Source: Colletotrichum lupini
Lineage: Eukaryota; Ascomycota; Sordariomycetes; Glomerellales; Glomerellaceae
Direction of reading: 5' to 3'
Assembly: GCF_023278565.1 (NCBI RefSeq)
Contig: NC_064673.1
Span: 2,976,001 to 3,040,000 of the forward strand
Length of the DNA: 64,000 nucleotides
Every line of letters starts with the position of its first letter. Position 1 is the first letter of the stretch. A model generated the notes under the pieces. The model ran no database searches, was not told the DNA's origin, and worked only from the letters and a program-made list of their open reading frames with translations. A program made the position numbers and the translations under genes. Below are positions 36,375-50,507 of the stretch, one piece after another.

Positions 36375-39300
36375 TGATAACTTAAGTATATTTAATACTA
36401 ACCTATTTTAAAAAAGCGAGCTAATATTATAAATAAGGAAGTTCCCTATAGATAGTTTTTTTAAATAACCTATTATAATAATAGCTACCTTACTTATTAA
36501 AATAATAAAGAATAAATAGGATAATACCCTAAATAACCTAAAAATAATAAACGATCTACTTTACTACTTATTAAGACCTTAGTAATAGTAATAAAAAAAG
36601 AAAAAATACCTACTTATTAACCCTATATTTTTAAAAAGAATAATATTAAATATTTTACTATACTCTTTTAGATTTATAAAAATATAAAAACAAAAGTAAA
36701 ACGGACCCTATTATAAAAAATATACTTAACCTCTTTAAAGGACGAATTAAGTAAAAACTCCTAGTTAATATAAAGGAGTAGCTCCTTAAGTTTAAAAAAA
36801 GAGGACTTAATATAAAAGAAATTATAAGTAGCTTTGTATATATAATATAATAAGATAAAATAAACTAAAAATAACTTATTAAGTTCTAAAAAGAACTCGA
36901 TTTAAATAAAATACTAACTAAGTTTATTTATATAATACGACGAGTAGATATTAATAAGAAATTTATTTATAAAATTAAAAAATAGCTTAAGGACCTCGTA
37001 TATAAAAATAAAATTAGAGTAGTTAAAAAACCGACTTTTAATTTCGGAATTATTAATAAAAAAAGAATTAATTTTAAAATCGAAAAAGAAGATATTGAAA
37101 TAAAAACTAGTTCTTTTTATTTTAATAAAATAAAATTACCCTATAATTTAGACGAACCTTACGATATTACTTAATAATATACTTAAATAAAGATCGATTA
37201 TAAAGTACTATTTAACGTTAATAATACTAGTTCTAAAAAGGACGATAATAAATTATAATATAAATATATTTACTTATTTAAAAATAACTAAGTTATTTAG
37301 TTTTGTAAAATTAGAAAACGTAAGAAAGTTACAATAACCCCCTATATAAATAAAAATTACTTTTTATTTAACCTTAAGGACCCCTTTTATAAGGAATTAT
37401 TCTAAATAGAATACTTAAATAATAAATACTTTTAGTATTTTATATCTAAGTAAAATAGTCGTTTTTATTTACGAAAACGTAATAATAAAATTATTAAGGA
37501 TATTTACGTGAAGAATTAATTACTTAGCTAAACGTTACTAAGCTTTAATAATAATAATAAAACTATATTTAGTCTAGACCTTAACTTTTTTATAAAATAC
37601 TTTAATAGCGAATATATAGAATAAGAAGATTATAAATACGACTAATACTAAATTTATTATATTAAAAAAGCTAAGGCTTAGAGAGAGTATTAAAAAAAAT
37701 ATAAATAAAAAACCTATTTAAAAAAATAAATAATAAAAAACTAAAAAAGCTAATTATAAAAGAACGACGAGAAGTAGAAATAAAGAAGAAATTCCTATAT
37801 ATAATTATATAACGTAACGACGTATATTTATAAGTTAACTTCGATATTTACGGATAAAAATTAAACGTTATTATTAATAATAGCGTATAAAAAACCTATA
37901 TTTTATTAAGAGTAGTAAATAAACTTAACTTATTATAAGTATATAAAAATAAACTACACTAATTATAAATAGTAAAAGGAGAACGAGTTAATTATAACTA
38001 TAAATATATTAATTAAGAGACCGTATACCTCTTAATATATATTAATAATTAATAAGAATAATTATAGTATAATATTATAGAGATTAGAAATATCGACGTG
38101 ATTTTAGGAATCTTATAGTTATAAAAGTATAACTTATAAATGAATTAGATTATTAACTAGATTTTTAAAAAAAATCTAGTTACTAAACGACTTAAAAAAA
38201 AAGGGTTTAAACGGATTTTTAAAGATTTTTTAAAAAACGAAAATAAATACGATATATAGCTTTTATTAGGACGGTAAAAAGCTCTAAGAAGTTTATAATT
38301 AATACTAACGATCGGGGATCGTAATAACTTTAAATTATACTTAAAGAGTATTAAATATATATAAAACTATTCATAAAACCTAAAAAAATAAGATTATTAA
38401 AATATAGTAATTAGGATATAAAAATCGAATTTAAAAAAGGAATATAACCCGGGTTCTATTTAATATACTTAATAAATTAAAAAGAATAAGAGTACTTTAA
38501 TAAATATATCAATAAGAAACTTAGAAAGGTATATATTTAATTATTAAATTCTCTTACTAAATTCCCTTTATTTTTTATACTAAAGAAAAATAGAAAATTA
38601 AGACCTATTATCAATTATAAAAGACTTAATAAAATTATAAAAAAGAATTATTACCCCTTACTACTTATTACTAAGCTTAGAGATCTATTTTATAAAGCTA
38701 ATTAGTTTATTACTATAAATTTTAAAAAAGTATTTAACTAGATTCGGATTAAAAAAGGAAATAAATAAAAAACGGTATTCTAAACTTATAAAAAACTTTT
38801 TAAATATCTCGTTATACCCTTTAGACTTACTAATACTCCGGTAACTTTTTAAATAATAATTAACTACGTACTCTAAAAATACGTTAATATTTTTATTATT
38901 ATTTATATTAATAATATTCTTATTTTCTCCCCTAATTTTAAAATATATAAAAAGTATACTTATATAGTATTTTAGAAATTTTAAAATACTAAGCTATATA
39001 CTAAACTCTTTAAATACGAATTTTATATATAAAAAATAAACTTCTTTAAATATACTATTATACTAAAATAAATCTATATATAAGTATTAAAAATTGAAGT
39101 AGTTAGGGACTAGCTTATACTATAAAACGTTAAGGACGTATAAGGATTTTTAAAATTCGTTAATTTTTATTAATAATTCCTTAAAAACTATACTAATATA
39201 GTTAGACCCTTTAATAACTTAATATAAAAAAATACCCCCTTTATTTAAGATCCTAAGTATAAAAAAGTATTTATTAAAATTAAGAATATAGTTATTTCTA

Positions 39301-42300
39301 AACTAATTATTATGATCCCGGACCCCTAAAAGCCTTTTAAAATCGAGACTAACGCTTTAAATTTTATTATAAGAGCGGTCCTAAAATAATAAAATAAATA
39401 AAAAAAGCTTTATTTATATTATTTTTATTTTAAAGCATTTTATAGAGCAGAATTAAATTAGTAAATCTATAATAAGGACCTAAGAGTAATTATTTAAATA
39501 TTTAAAAAATAGAACTTATAGTTATTTAGAACTAAGTACGAAGTTATAGTTTATATAAATTATAAAAACTTTATAAGCTTTATAATAAATAAAAATCTGA
39601 ATAAATAATAAATTAAATAGAGCGAATTCCTATTTAAGTATAACTTCCGAATTATTTATTAAAAAGATTTAAAAAATAATAAAATAAACGCTCTTAATAA
39701 AAGACCTAACTACGAAGTCGTAATCTTTAAAAAAATATAGATTATTTTTAAATAAGAAAAAGATAGTAGCCTTATACTAATTATAAAGCTCTTTATAATA
39801 ACTAAAAGGATTAATACTAGCTCGATTAAAATAATAATCCCTAAGCTTATTATAAGAATTTATAATATATTAGTATATAGTTATTAAGGAATTATTAAAA
39901 TATAAAAATAAATTCGCTAGTATTATAATAAATCCGCTATACGCACTAAAATTATAAAAATAATTAAGGACTACGTAACTTATAAAAAAAAATAAAAATA
40001 GTTTATATAAACTTTATAGCGAGCTACAACTATTATAATTACTAATAAAAGTATAGTAATTAATTATATAAAACTTTATTATTAAACTACCAAAGTCTAG
40101 AGAACTATTTACTAAAATATAGTATAATAGTATTTTAGTTATAGTTAATTAACTTACTAAGTTCGTATATTTTATTCTTTATAAAGAATTAAGTATTATA
40201 AAAAACCTAGTATACGTATTTATTAAAGTTATATTTTTAAACTATAGTTTATTAAAAGATATTATTTTTAATAGAAATAAGCTATTTATTTTAAAGTTTT
40301 AAAAATCCCTAATTTCGTAACTTAGTATAAACTATAAACTATTAATATTATTTTATTTATAAACCGATAAATAAATAAAAAAGATTAATTAAATCCTCGA
40401 GATATACTTTTATTGTTATATAAACTATAACTAGCATAATTAAGTAATACTTCTATTAATAACTTAGTTCGTATATAATAATATAGTTAATAAAAGTATA
40501 AAAAAATCTCCGTTTTATTTTAATTATAGATTTTAATTAATAGTATATAAAAAAGTAAAATAAGGATTATAAGCTATAAAAGCTATAATAAATATAAATA
40601 AACTTAAAAAAATTTATAAATAAGCCTTACTAAACCTCGAGTTTATATAATAATATATAGAGAAAAACGTAAATAAATTAAGGATTAGAGGACTATTTTT
40701 AAAAAAAGGGGATAGTAATTATTTTTTTTTATTATAATATTAAAACAAAATAACTAAGTAATAAATTAGATTATAAAAAACTTAGATTTTTTAAAATTAT
40801 TAAAAAAGTCTTATTAGTTAATTACGAATTAAGATTACTAAATACGATACGATATTATCCCGTTTTTTATATTTTATTACTTAAACTTATATTAAGAGGT
40901 TTATATATAAAAGATTATATTATTATTAAACTAAATTAATTAGAATACGAAATCGAACGAATTATGAATTATAAAATTAGGAATAAAATATAGGAATTTT
41001 CAATTAAATAGAAAAATTATAAATATAAAAAAGTATATAAGAACTTATTACGAACCTCTAAAACTCTTAAGAATCTTTTTTAGAATATTAAAATTAAAAT
41101 TAAAATTATAATTTTTAATTATTATAATATCCTAATTAATTACTCTCAAAATATTATTAAACTACGCTTCTCGCGTAGCGGCTAACTTATCCTTATTAAT
41201 AATATTAAGAAAATTAAGAATTACTTTTTCTTTTTTAAATACTAATTGTCTTTTTTTTTAAAACGATCTAACTTTAATAAAAATTAATTTATTTTAGTTT
41301 ACGTACGATATAAAACCTCTACTTATTTTTAAAAAAAAAGCTCTTTTATTCTTTTTCTATATTTTAGCCTATTAATTTTAAATAAAAAACGATCTATTTT
41401 AAATATAATTAATATAAAAAATACTAAAAAAAAAAAGAAACTTACGATTATATATAGTATTAATAATTACGTTATAAGAATAATTACGACGAGTATACTT
41501 ATAATACCCCTTTAGGGTCCGGTCCGCCTTATTAGGGGCCATCTTCGCCTTCACGAGCAAGCCAGTCTATTAAGGTTAATATCGAGTGTCTTTATTACGT
41601 ACTTTAATAAAACTTTATAACTAACTATAGCCGGCTATAGCTATTACTAACTATCGATACTAACTAAACTTAAGATACTAATAACCCCGCTACTATAATA
41701 TATTAATCGCCTTCTTAATAGCCGAATACTACCCCTTATTTTCTCCTTTTATCTTATTTAATAATAACCTCTCCCTAATATTCCTATTTAATACGCTCGC
41801 TTATGCTTTTTTTAAGCTCTTAATTATATTATTAAGTCTAGGCTTATTTATACTCTATTATATTAAAAAGGCGCCGATAAGGGCGACGCTTATTATCATA
41901 TATCTATCCGTCTTTTATAAGTTAATATTACTAATATAGTATTTATTAAGGCGGTTTTTTTATAGCTTAGGGTCGTTTAGTATAATACTCGTAAAATTAA
42001 ATAATTTCTAGCTATTAAAAAAGCCCTAAGGGTCGATAAGTTATTAATAGCGTCTTAGTATTTTAATAAAGTATACTTAAGGTAGATAGTTAGATAGTAA
42101 TAGTAATAGTATAATAGTAATAAACGGTAAAAGAAGCGTCTTTAATTTTAATAAAAGAAACGAGGTAACGAATATATATATATATAAGTAAAGTTAAAAG
42201 TATTAAGGTAGATATCGTAAGGTCGATATTATTTAATAACGGCGACGAGGGCATCTCTAATACTACTATTATAAGCTATTATTACTTAAAAAGGTAGCTA

Positions 42301-42786
42301 ACTTAACTAAGTACGTAGTAAGCTTATAAAGTAGTAGCGTTAGGCGCTTAATATTACTATTAATAATCCGTAGTTATAAACTTTATAAAAGGGAAAGTTA
42401 AAAAAGTAGAAAATCTAAAAAAAAATAGTCTATTAAGATAGTAGGAGTATCTATTAATACTATATATTATTACTATATGATCGATATTGAGAATCGCCCG
42501 AGGAGCTAGTAAAAGTAAAAATAAAAAACAAAAACAAATACTTATAATACTTTAATTTATCCTCTAATATTTTATATTTTCGCCCTAATAAATAATAAAA
42601 TAAATAAAGTATTATAATTTCGAATCCTCGCTCTTTAATTTTAAAAATAAGCTTTAGTTAACAATATATTAAAAATCTAATAAATATCTTAATATCTTTA
42701 AAGAAATTACTTAACGAGCCCTAACCTAGGCTATAACGACTTATTTATAAGTTTATAAGGATAAAACTTTTAAAAAAGAGACCTAA

Positions 42787-43326
42787 TATTACGACTTAAT
42801 ATATATAACTAAAACTAGGGCCCGCTTTATAAACTTATAATAGCTATAATATATTATATATATAAAAATACGGGAATATAAAGTAACTCTTATAGAATAA
42901 AAAAATTATAAATAAGTTATATATAAATAAAAAATAATAATTATATAATAAAATAATTATTATGATTATTTTAAATAATCGCTTATTAATATTTACTAAG
43001 TAATTACTTAATAAATAAGAGTAATTATTAATAAAGGATATATTTATAAATAGACTTATATATAGTATAAACTTAAGCTAGGCTAAAGGATAGACTTCTT
43101 ATAGCTTTTTTAATAATTAACTTAATATTAAATCTTACGATCGCTTTTAGTTATTTTTACTAAGAACCCTTTTTAATAAGATTATAATTAATTACTAAAG
43201 CCTTACTTATTTTACGATTTATAAATATAGCTTTAGGGAAGCTATTTATAACTATAATATTATTTACTTAGTACTCGTAACCTTAACTTTTACTAATATA
43301 CTTATTACGACTAGCTAGTTATAATA
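42787..43326 (+). repeat. 3' LTR of nested gypsy element
   Basis: 540 bp, followed immediately by the target duplication TTATA at 43327-43331. Confidence 0.93.
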
Positions 43327-46300
43327 TTATATACTTAAAGATATTTAAAAATAATAAGAGCTTAATACTAAATATAAATAATTTATAGCTTATAAACATA
43401 ATGTTATTAATATATATATTAAAGTCCTTATTTAGTAATTAATAAAATTAGTTAATATTATACTATATAAATACGTATTTTAAAAAGCTACTAAAAACGG
43501 TGCTAAGTTTAGTATATAATAAATTATTACATATTTAAAATAAGAATTTACGCCCCCCGAACTAATAATAAAGAATACGGTTCGAGAGGAATATTAATAA
43601 GCTTTTAATAAAGCGAGGACTAGAATTAACTTTTAATATTAGTATAAGGAGTAATAATCTACTTACTTCCGAGCTAAAATATATAATATTTTAAAAATTA
43701 GTAAAAAGATCACCGTACTTAACTTCTTAATTATAATTAAATCTAAGCTTAACCCTATATAAAGCTAATATATATATAAGACCTTTAGTAAATTAATAGC
43801 TTTTAAAATATATATAAGGATTTTTAGAAAGATTATATATATATATTTAGCTTAATAACCTAGGACGCATATACTAAACGACCTTTAAGTTAAAAAGGGG
43901 CTTACTCTACTTTTACTAAACGCTCTAACTTAGTTAATAATATAAATAATAAAAGTAATATTATATACTTTTATAATTATATATACTTATAGTACTTTAT
44001 AGTATGTTAAAAATTAGAATAAGTACTTATAAACCAAAATATTAATAAGTTACTAATACGAATACTAAGGAGCTATATAAAAAAAGTCCTCGCTATTATT
44101 AAATTAAAGAAATAAAAATTATTCTATAATAAGCTTAAAAAAGCTAGTTAGCTAAGGAATAATAAAACCCCTAAAAAACTTAAGTTTTTAAAAAGATTTT
44201 CTAACTAACCTATAGCGAGCTTATTAATAAATAAAAACGAGGGCTACGTAATTATTATATTTATAAAAGGTTAGTACTTAAGAATAAATATAATTTTTAA
44301 TATCCTTATAAATAATACTTACCCCCTTTCCTAAAGTATAGTAATAAATAGCTATAAAGTAATATATTTAATTAATAATAAGAGCCTACTTAAACCTAAG
44401 AGTTACGTATTATTAAATAATAAAAACTATATTAAATTAGGAACTATTATATTATTCATTACTATATATAGTACTTCTATTATAAAAAGCGTTTTAAATA
44501 AACTTAAGGGAAAGAGAACTTCTAATCTTAAGCTCTAGAACGTTACTTATATTAAGGAATTTTATATTAATATAATCTTAAAAACTTTATTAAATAAAAG
44601 CGTACTCTAGTACTACGGTCTAAATTATACTTTATAATAGGGAACGCTTTATAAGAGCACTATTAAAAAGTAGCTTATTTAAAAAAATAATCTAGTCTTT
44701 TTCGAATATAAGCTTTTCTAATCCTATCCTTGTTTTATAAACTTTAAGTATATTTTATAAAGCTTAATTAATATTATATTACTAATTAGCTATAAATTTC
44801 TTTATTATTTATATTAACGTATTTATAAGAGCTTTAATAACGCGCTCTTTTAGTACTTTAAAATAAGTTATTTTAGACTTAATATTCTTCGTTAATTACT
44901 ATATAAAACTTAAAATATACGTATTAAACCTCTATTATAAGTTAAGTATAAATTATATATATTATTTAAAGCTAAGATAGTAATCTTAAGAAAACTACCC
45001 TTAAAAAAAGCCTTATGGCTATAGTACCGTATATATTAAAATCTTTTTTACTTTAAACTATCTCTTAATAAATAATAATATATACTTATAACTTCTAACG
45101 AATATATTAAGTAGCTTAGGGTTTTTTTTTTTAAAATTAAAATAAAAGAGGAAGTACTTTTTATATTATAAAGCCTCGAGGTAGCGATTTATTATTAAAA
45201 AAGGATTCTAATTTACTTTTTTAAAAATAATAATAAAACTGCCCTCCTAATTATAAACGTTAAATATATATATAAAATATAATATAGCGAGCTAGGAATT
45301 AGAATAGAACTTCTATTTCTATATATAAAAAAACTTATAAATAACGTTAAAAAAATAAGTTAACTCGTAATTACTAAAGCTTATAAAATATGCCTTTTTA
45401 TAAACCTACTTATAAATTTATAAAATAAAATAGTACTAATAGTAATTTTTATCTTTAATATTACCCTACGGGAGGCTAATAAAAGAAATTCGCTTATTAT
45501 AATAAAAATTAATTAGTAAAAGTAGTATTAATATTAATAATAAATAGGTTACTAAGTATAGGACTCTAAACTAATTACTCCGTATTTTAGTAACCTCTAC
45601 GTATATAGTTACTAAGTATACCCTTTTTATAAGGATTATAAAAAGGATATACGTTAAAAAGAGTTTAAAGTACTTCCCTACGGGTATATAGGATACTTAG
45701 TTAAATATATACTAGAAACGTATAACTTATATGAAGTCTAAGTACTTATGCTTAAGTAAATATTTATTATAAAAAATATTAAGTTTAATAAAGAAGTCTT
45801 TTATAATCCTATATATAAAAAGCAAGCTCTTATAAATAAGTAAGTAAATCTAATAATTTAAAAAATATAAAAACTCTTTAATACTAATAATAAGTTAGTT
45901 CGAGTACTTAGGAAAATAAATCTAAACTTCGGAAATATTAATATTTAAAATAACTTTATAATTGAAGATAGTATTATTATTAAATTTTTAACTATTTAGG
46001 ATACTAAGTAACTAATAAATATATTTTAAAGTATAGTTAATAAGGTTAAAGAGGCTAATATAGTTTTATTATTATTACTAACTCCTAAAATAACCCCCTT
46101 ATATAAGCTTAGGGATAGGGGTAAAAAAAGGGATATAATAACTAGGTTATAAATAGCTCTATATAATTTATAATCCTTCTTACGAACGCTTATATATACT
46201 ATAAAAGTTCTTAAGCTTTTAATTCTTAATAATTCTTAATAAAATACTAAAATACGTAGTAAATAAAGTACTAATGATAAAAAAGTAATTCTTAATACTA

Positions 46301-49300
46301 AAATCGACGTTAGTAAAGAACCTTTATAATAAACTTTTATTATTATATAAGAATAGAGCTTATAAGAACCGCCTTATTAAGTATTAAATAAAGCTCTATT
46401 AGGTCCTAAATATTTAAACCGGGCTCGTAAACTTTTATAATACTTTAATAATAATATTTTTATAACGCTCTTATATTTAAATATAAGAAATAGTAATTAC
46501 TATAACCGTCTCTAAGACTACTTCTTCTTTACTTTTATACTTAATTAATAAAAAGCTATAAAAAAAAGTAATATAAAATATATAATACTTTATTAAGTAA
46601 TAAAAAAAGTAATTTATAAAACCTACTTAGAGCGCTTTAGAAGAGTTTAGAAACTACGACTTATTAAAGTTAATTTTTAAAGCTTACTAAAGAAGTTTAG
46701 TAATATTAAATATCTCTTATTATAATTCTAAAAACTACTTAGGGATATTATAAATATAGAAATAAAAAAGCTAAGGAATATTAGTATATAAAAAGAGGTT
46801 AACTATAATTCTAAATAAAGGATCTTATTTTTATTAAAATAAGTATATACTTATAAATATAACGTTAATAACGAGGTTAGCGAGGTAAAAGTACGTATAT
46901 ATATAAGGGGGGATATATAATTACTTAACCCCTTATAAAATATATACGTTTCGATACTTATTATAAAGGCCTTTAGGCTTATAATAGTAATAGCTACTTA
47001 ATTCGACCTTAAAATAAACTAATATAATATCATTAACGCATTCCTTAACGCGCTTCTTAAGAACGAGAAGTTAGTAATTATTAAACTCTTAAAAGAATAT
47101 AAAGTTATTAATAACATAAATAAACTTTAATACGCTCTATATAGCTTTTAAAACTCGCTAATTCTTTAGTTCTAAACTTTTACTTCTATATTTTATAATA
47201 TAAATATAATATATAAGTATAAAGAGATCTATATTTACTAAACCTTAAATAAAAAAAATAATACTAATATTTTACGTTAATAATTTTATTATTCTATATT
47301 ATTAAAATAACTAAAAAGTAGCTTAGGGGATTATTAATAATATAAAAGAATATATTAATTTTAAAAAGAATAGATTAATTAATTACTTTTTTAGAGTACG
47401 GATTTTATAAAACTATACTATTTATAAAGTTTATTTTATTTATAATATATATATTAAGCGAGTTATTAAGCGCTTCGACTTTATAAATTTACTATATTTA
47501 ACTACCCCTCTTTTTTAAGAAAAGTTTGAACTAAACGAGGGGTAAGTAATAAAAAAAGAAATAAAGAGCTTTTAAAAGAAGTTCCTAACTAACCTAAGCG
47601 CAACCTATATTAAAATAATTAACTACTATATCTAATATCTCTATATAATAAGATATCTTATACTCTACTATAATAGTATACTAAATACGTAATTATTACT
47701 TCTAACTAAAAATACTAGCTTCGTAAATAATAAAGTAATATAATAATTATCTTAAGAATATATAATATTCTTTTTTAATAGCCTAATTTAATAAAAATTA
47801 GTACGCTAAGTAATAGTTACGATATTAACTACTAAAACCAAGCTTCTTTATTTTAAAAAAACTATAAAAAAGACTATAGTTTTAAAACGCTTTTTTAAGA
47901 ATATTACCCTTAACCTAAGAGAAGTATAGTTAATTAACTACGATAATTAATAAATAATACGACTTATTATAAGAGAAAGAGAAAAAATAGTTACTTAACT
48001 TCGCTATATTAATATATAAAATATATAGTTAAGATAATAGTATATTAGAAGTAGCTTCGAGGTTATTTATATATTAATAAAAAATATATTAATAAACGGA
48101 CTTATTAAAAACTTTTTATAAACTAAGTTCGAATATTTCTATATACTTCTTAACCTTTATAATATATAAAAAGCTATTATAAATAACTAAAATAATTAAA
48201 AGTAATTAATTTAAACTATATTTAAAAAATTTTAATCTTTAAAAATAGATAATAAATAGAACTTAGAGTATAACTTAGAGGCTTAAAATAAATAAAATAA
48301 AAACCTCTTATAGCCTAAAGGCCTAAACTCCTAAAATAACTTTATTTTATAAGTTATATATATATAAAAATAAGACCTAAGCTTATACTTACTATTAAAA
48401 TTCTTAATTTATAAAGTGCGTAATTATTAAGAGTATAGTATTATTAAAGAGGAGGATTAGTATATACGCTAAGAAACGTACTTTATATATTTTAAAATTT
48501 ATAAAATTAAAAGTAGCGGGGGTAGCGGGTGGTATAAAAGCTAGAATAATTATTAAATTAATAACTTAGGGTATAAAAACGGGTAATATAATAAGAAGTT
48601 AATTATAAATAATTATAATAAGTATAAAAAAGGACTAGGGGCGCGTAAAAAGGAAATCCTTTATATAAAACCTAACATAGTTCTTATATATTTTTTAATT
48701 ATTATATATTTAATAAATAATATTATAGAGCTTAATAATATTTTATTAAAACTATAGTTAAAAATACGCTTTTTAATAATAAAAAAGGATAAAGTATTTA
48801 TAAAAAAAGGAGCGCTATTTATAATAGCCTCGGTAAGAGCCTAGGTTATTAACTATAAGGTAACTAATATATTAATATACCCCTTAGCTAAACGGCTATT
48901 AAAATAGCGCATATACTAGCTATTACTTCTTATAAAATAATAATTACTATCCTTAGGGTCGGTATATTAAAAAGCTACTTTAAAATAGGGTAAGTACTAA
49001 ACCTCCCGTTCCTTAAGAGCCTCTTTTTTAAGCTTTTTAAGGACTAGGTATACGTTAAATAGGCCTAGAATAATAAAAAGAACTATACTTATTATAAAAA
49101 GTACTTTTATTTTTTAGCGTTCTCTTTTACTTTTTACTAGCTTTTTAAAAAGAACTAGCCTTATATTCTTTAAATTTTAAAATAATATTAAATATAAACT
49201 TTTAAAATAATAATATATAATATACCCTTTTTAAAAAGCTTATTATTTAAACTAGTTTTATTTTTATTTTTAAGCTCTAAAGAGGGGATAAGTAAAAGCT

Positions 49301-49472
49301 CGTTAGAGCTCTTATTACTATTATTTACTTTATTATTATTTTTATTATAATTACTAAAAAGAGCCTCGAACTTAATAAAATCCTTAGTATTTTAATTAAT
49401 AATTTTAATATCCTTTTAATTAAAAAAGGAAAGCTTAATAACCGGGCCTTAATAAATAAATAAGAGGTTATA

Positions 49473-49492
49473 GGGGGGGGGGTGGGGGGGGG
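49473..49492 (+). repeat. G10-T-G9 homopurine tract in copia copy 3
   Basis: Two guanine runs separated by one T lie about 515 bp before the right LTR, in otherwise TA-rich DNA. Their complement is CpC, not CpA, so RIP would spare them. They could form a G-quadruplex. Confidence 0.8.
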
Positions 49493-50007
49493 TAACGATT
49501 TAAAAAGGCTCGTTAATATTATTACCTATTTAAACTTTTAATAAACTATATAATACGTATATAAAAAGTATTATAAAAATTACGCAAAACTTATTATTAT
49601 TTCTAAATATATTAAATGTTTATATTTAAAATAAAATTAGTAAATAATTTAATAATATAAGCGCGCGCACGTAGTAAACGGGAGTATTTATAATAATTAT
49701 AAGAAGTTAAAAAAAAAAGAATAATAGCTAAGCGACGTTATAAGAATTTAAATATATATAAAGTAGTTAAGTACCCTTACCCTTAGTAATTTATATACTA
49801 AAAATAATAAAATACGCACTATTCCGGGTTAAAATTCTATTTATTTTAAATAAAGGGATATATTTATAAAAAACGTAGTTTAAAAAGCGCATATCCCTTG
49901 CGCTTATTTTTCTTTTATTTATATTTAACTAAATTAGGCTTTTATAAGGGTATTTAAAGTTTTTATTTTAAATATAATAGCTCCTTAGTAATAGTAATTA
50001 GGGAGTA

Positions 50008-50184
50008 TATTACGTAATAAGGATAATAATTATATTTTATAAAGTACCCGTTACGTACTAAATTACGTATTTATCTTAAATATTATATATATAGACCTTT
50101 TCTTTTTATTTATTTCTATTTTAATAATTAAGCCACTTTTACTACACTCCGTATGCCCATTGCTGCGTGCCATAACTCGTGACA
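50008..50184 (+). repeat. 3' LTR of copia copy 3
   Basis: 177 bp. Its inner start is mutated (TATTACG for TGTTACG) and its outer end is intact (...CGTGACA), followed by ACGTC at 50185-50189. Confidence 0.93.
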
Positions 50185-50507
50185 ACGTCACTGAGGATCA
50201 TGCACTCTCTCTGCATTTTGATATTTCTGTTGAGCATAGCACGCATAGGGCTTTGATTAGCATAGAAAAAGACGCCCTTCAATTAATTAGATCACCGCGG
50301 GGGAAGACCTATCTTACCTGCAGTTCCATTGAATGTCCCGCTAGGACTGATGAAGGTTGCTTGATTCGAGAATACCTCGGTTGCTAGTCGATCTCCTGCA
50401 TCCTCAACTTTGGAATCCGCGAGCTCATAGAAAGTAGCGATGAGGCTTTTGGCCTGGGAAGTGATAGAATCAGACAACCAGTCGGTGGCATTCGTGACGT
50501 AGCTCAT
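50185..50507 (-). pseudogene. SnoaL-like (NTF2-fold) protein, 5' part, severed by retrotransposon
   Basis: The first half of the gene continued at 33099-32720. The start chosen is the ATG at 50507 (MSYVTNATDW); a longer open frame back to 50816 has no family-like content. Exon 1 is 50507-50318, intron 50317-50227 (91 nt, GTAAGA...CAACAG), and exon 2 begins at 50226 and runs into the target duplication. Helix LIATFYELAD and strand EVFSNQATFISPSG are characteristic of SnoaL-like folds. In exon 2 a TGA stands where Trp is expected (ESA-stop-SSVTSRRH), a second lesion besides the 17-kb insertion. The divergent partner is the VOC gene at 51071. Confidence 0.82.

Larger units (their letters stand above)
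34888..43326 (+). mobile_element. Nested RIP-mutated Ty3/gypsy LTR retrotransposon
   Basis: An 8,439-bp element inside the gag region of copia copy 3. LTRs are 540 bp each (34888-35427, 42787-43326), with a perfect target duplication TTATA (34883-34887, 43327-43331). Plus-strand coding order is gypsy-like. A CX2CX4HX4C zinc-knuckle frame lies at 36333-36374, with every Cys and the His now Tyr. A protease-like stretch is near 37840-37940 and a reverse-transcriptase block near 38580-38930 (KLRPIINYKRLNKII, then VIPFRLTNTPVTF). RNase H and integrase regions follow but are too mutated to delimit. Stops are numerous. It was inserted after the outer copia element. Confidence 0.93.
33105..50184 (+). 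mobile_element. 17-kb composite: Ty1/copia element (copy 3) carrying a nested Ty3/gypsy element, inserted in the SnoaL-like gene
   Basis: Outer LTRs are 177 bp each (33105-33281, 50008-50184) with a perfect target duplication ACGTC (33100-33104, 50185-50189). Without the nested gypsy copy and its duplication the element is 8,636 bp. A gag start is visible at about 34373 (MPVNKSAPLG); gag is interrupted at 34887 and resumes after 43331. Further right the plus strand retains gag, protease and integrase-like stretches (44100-45200), then a copia reverse-transcriptase signature around 47010-47100 (INAFLNA). Stops are abundant and TA-rich, indicating RIP. Orientation is plus from coding order, a primer-binding-like segment at 33282 and a purine-rich run before 50008. 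It severs the host SnoaL-like gene. Confidence 0.93.
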
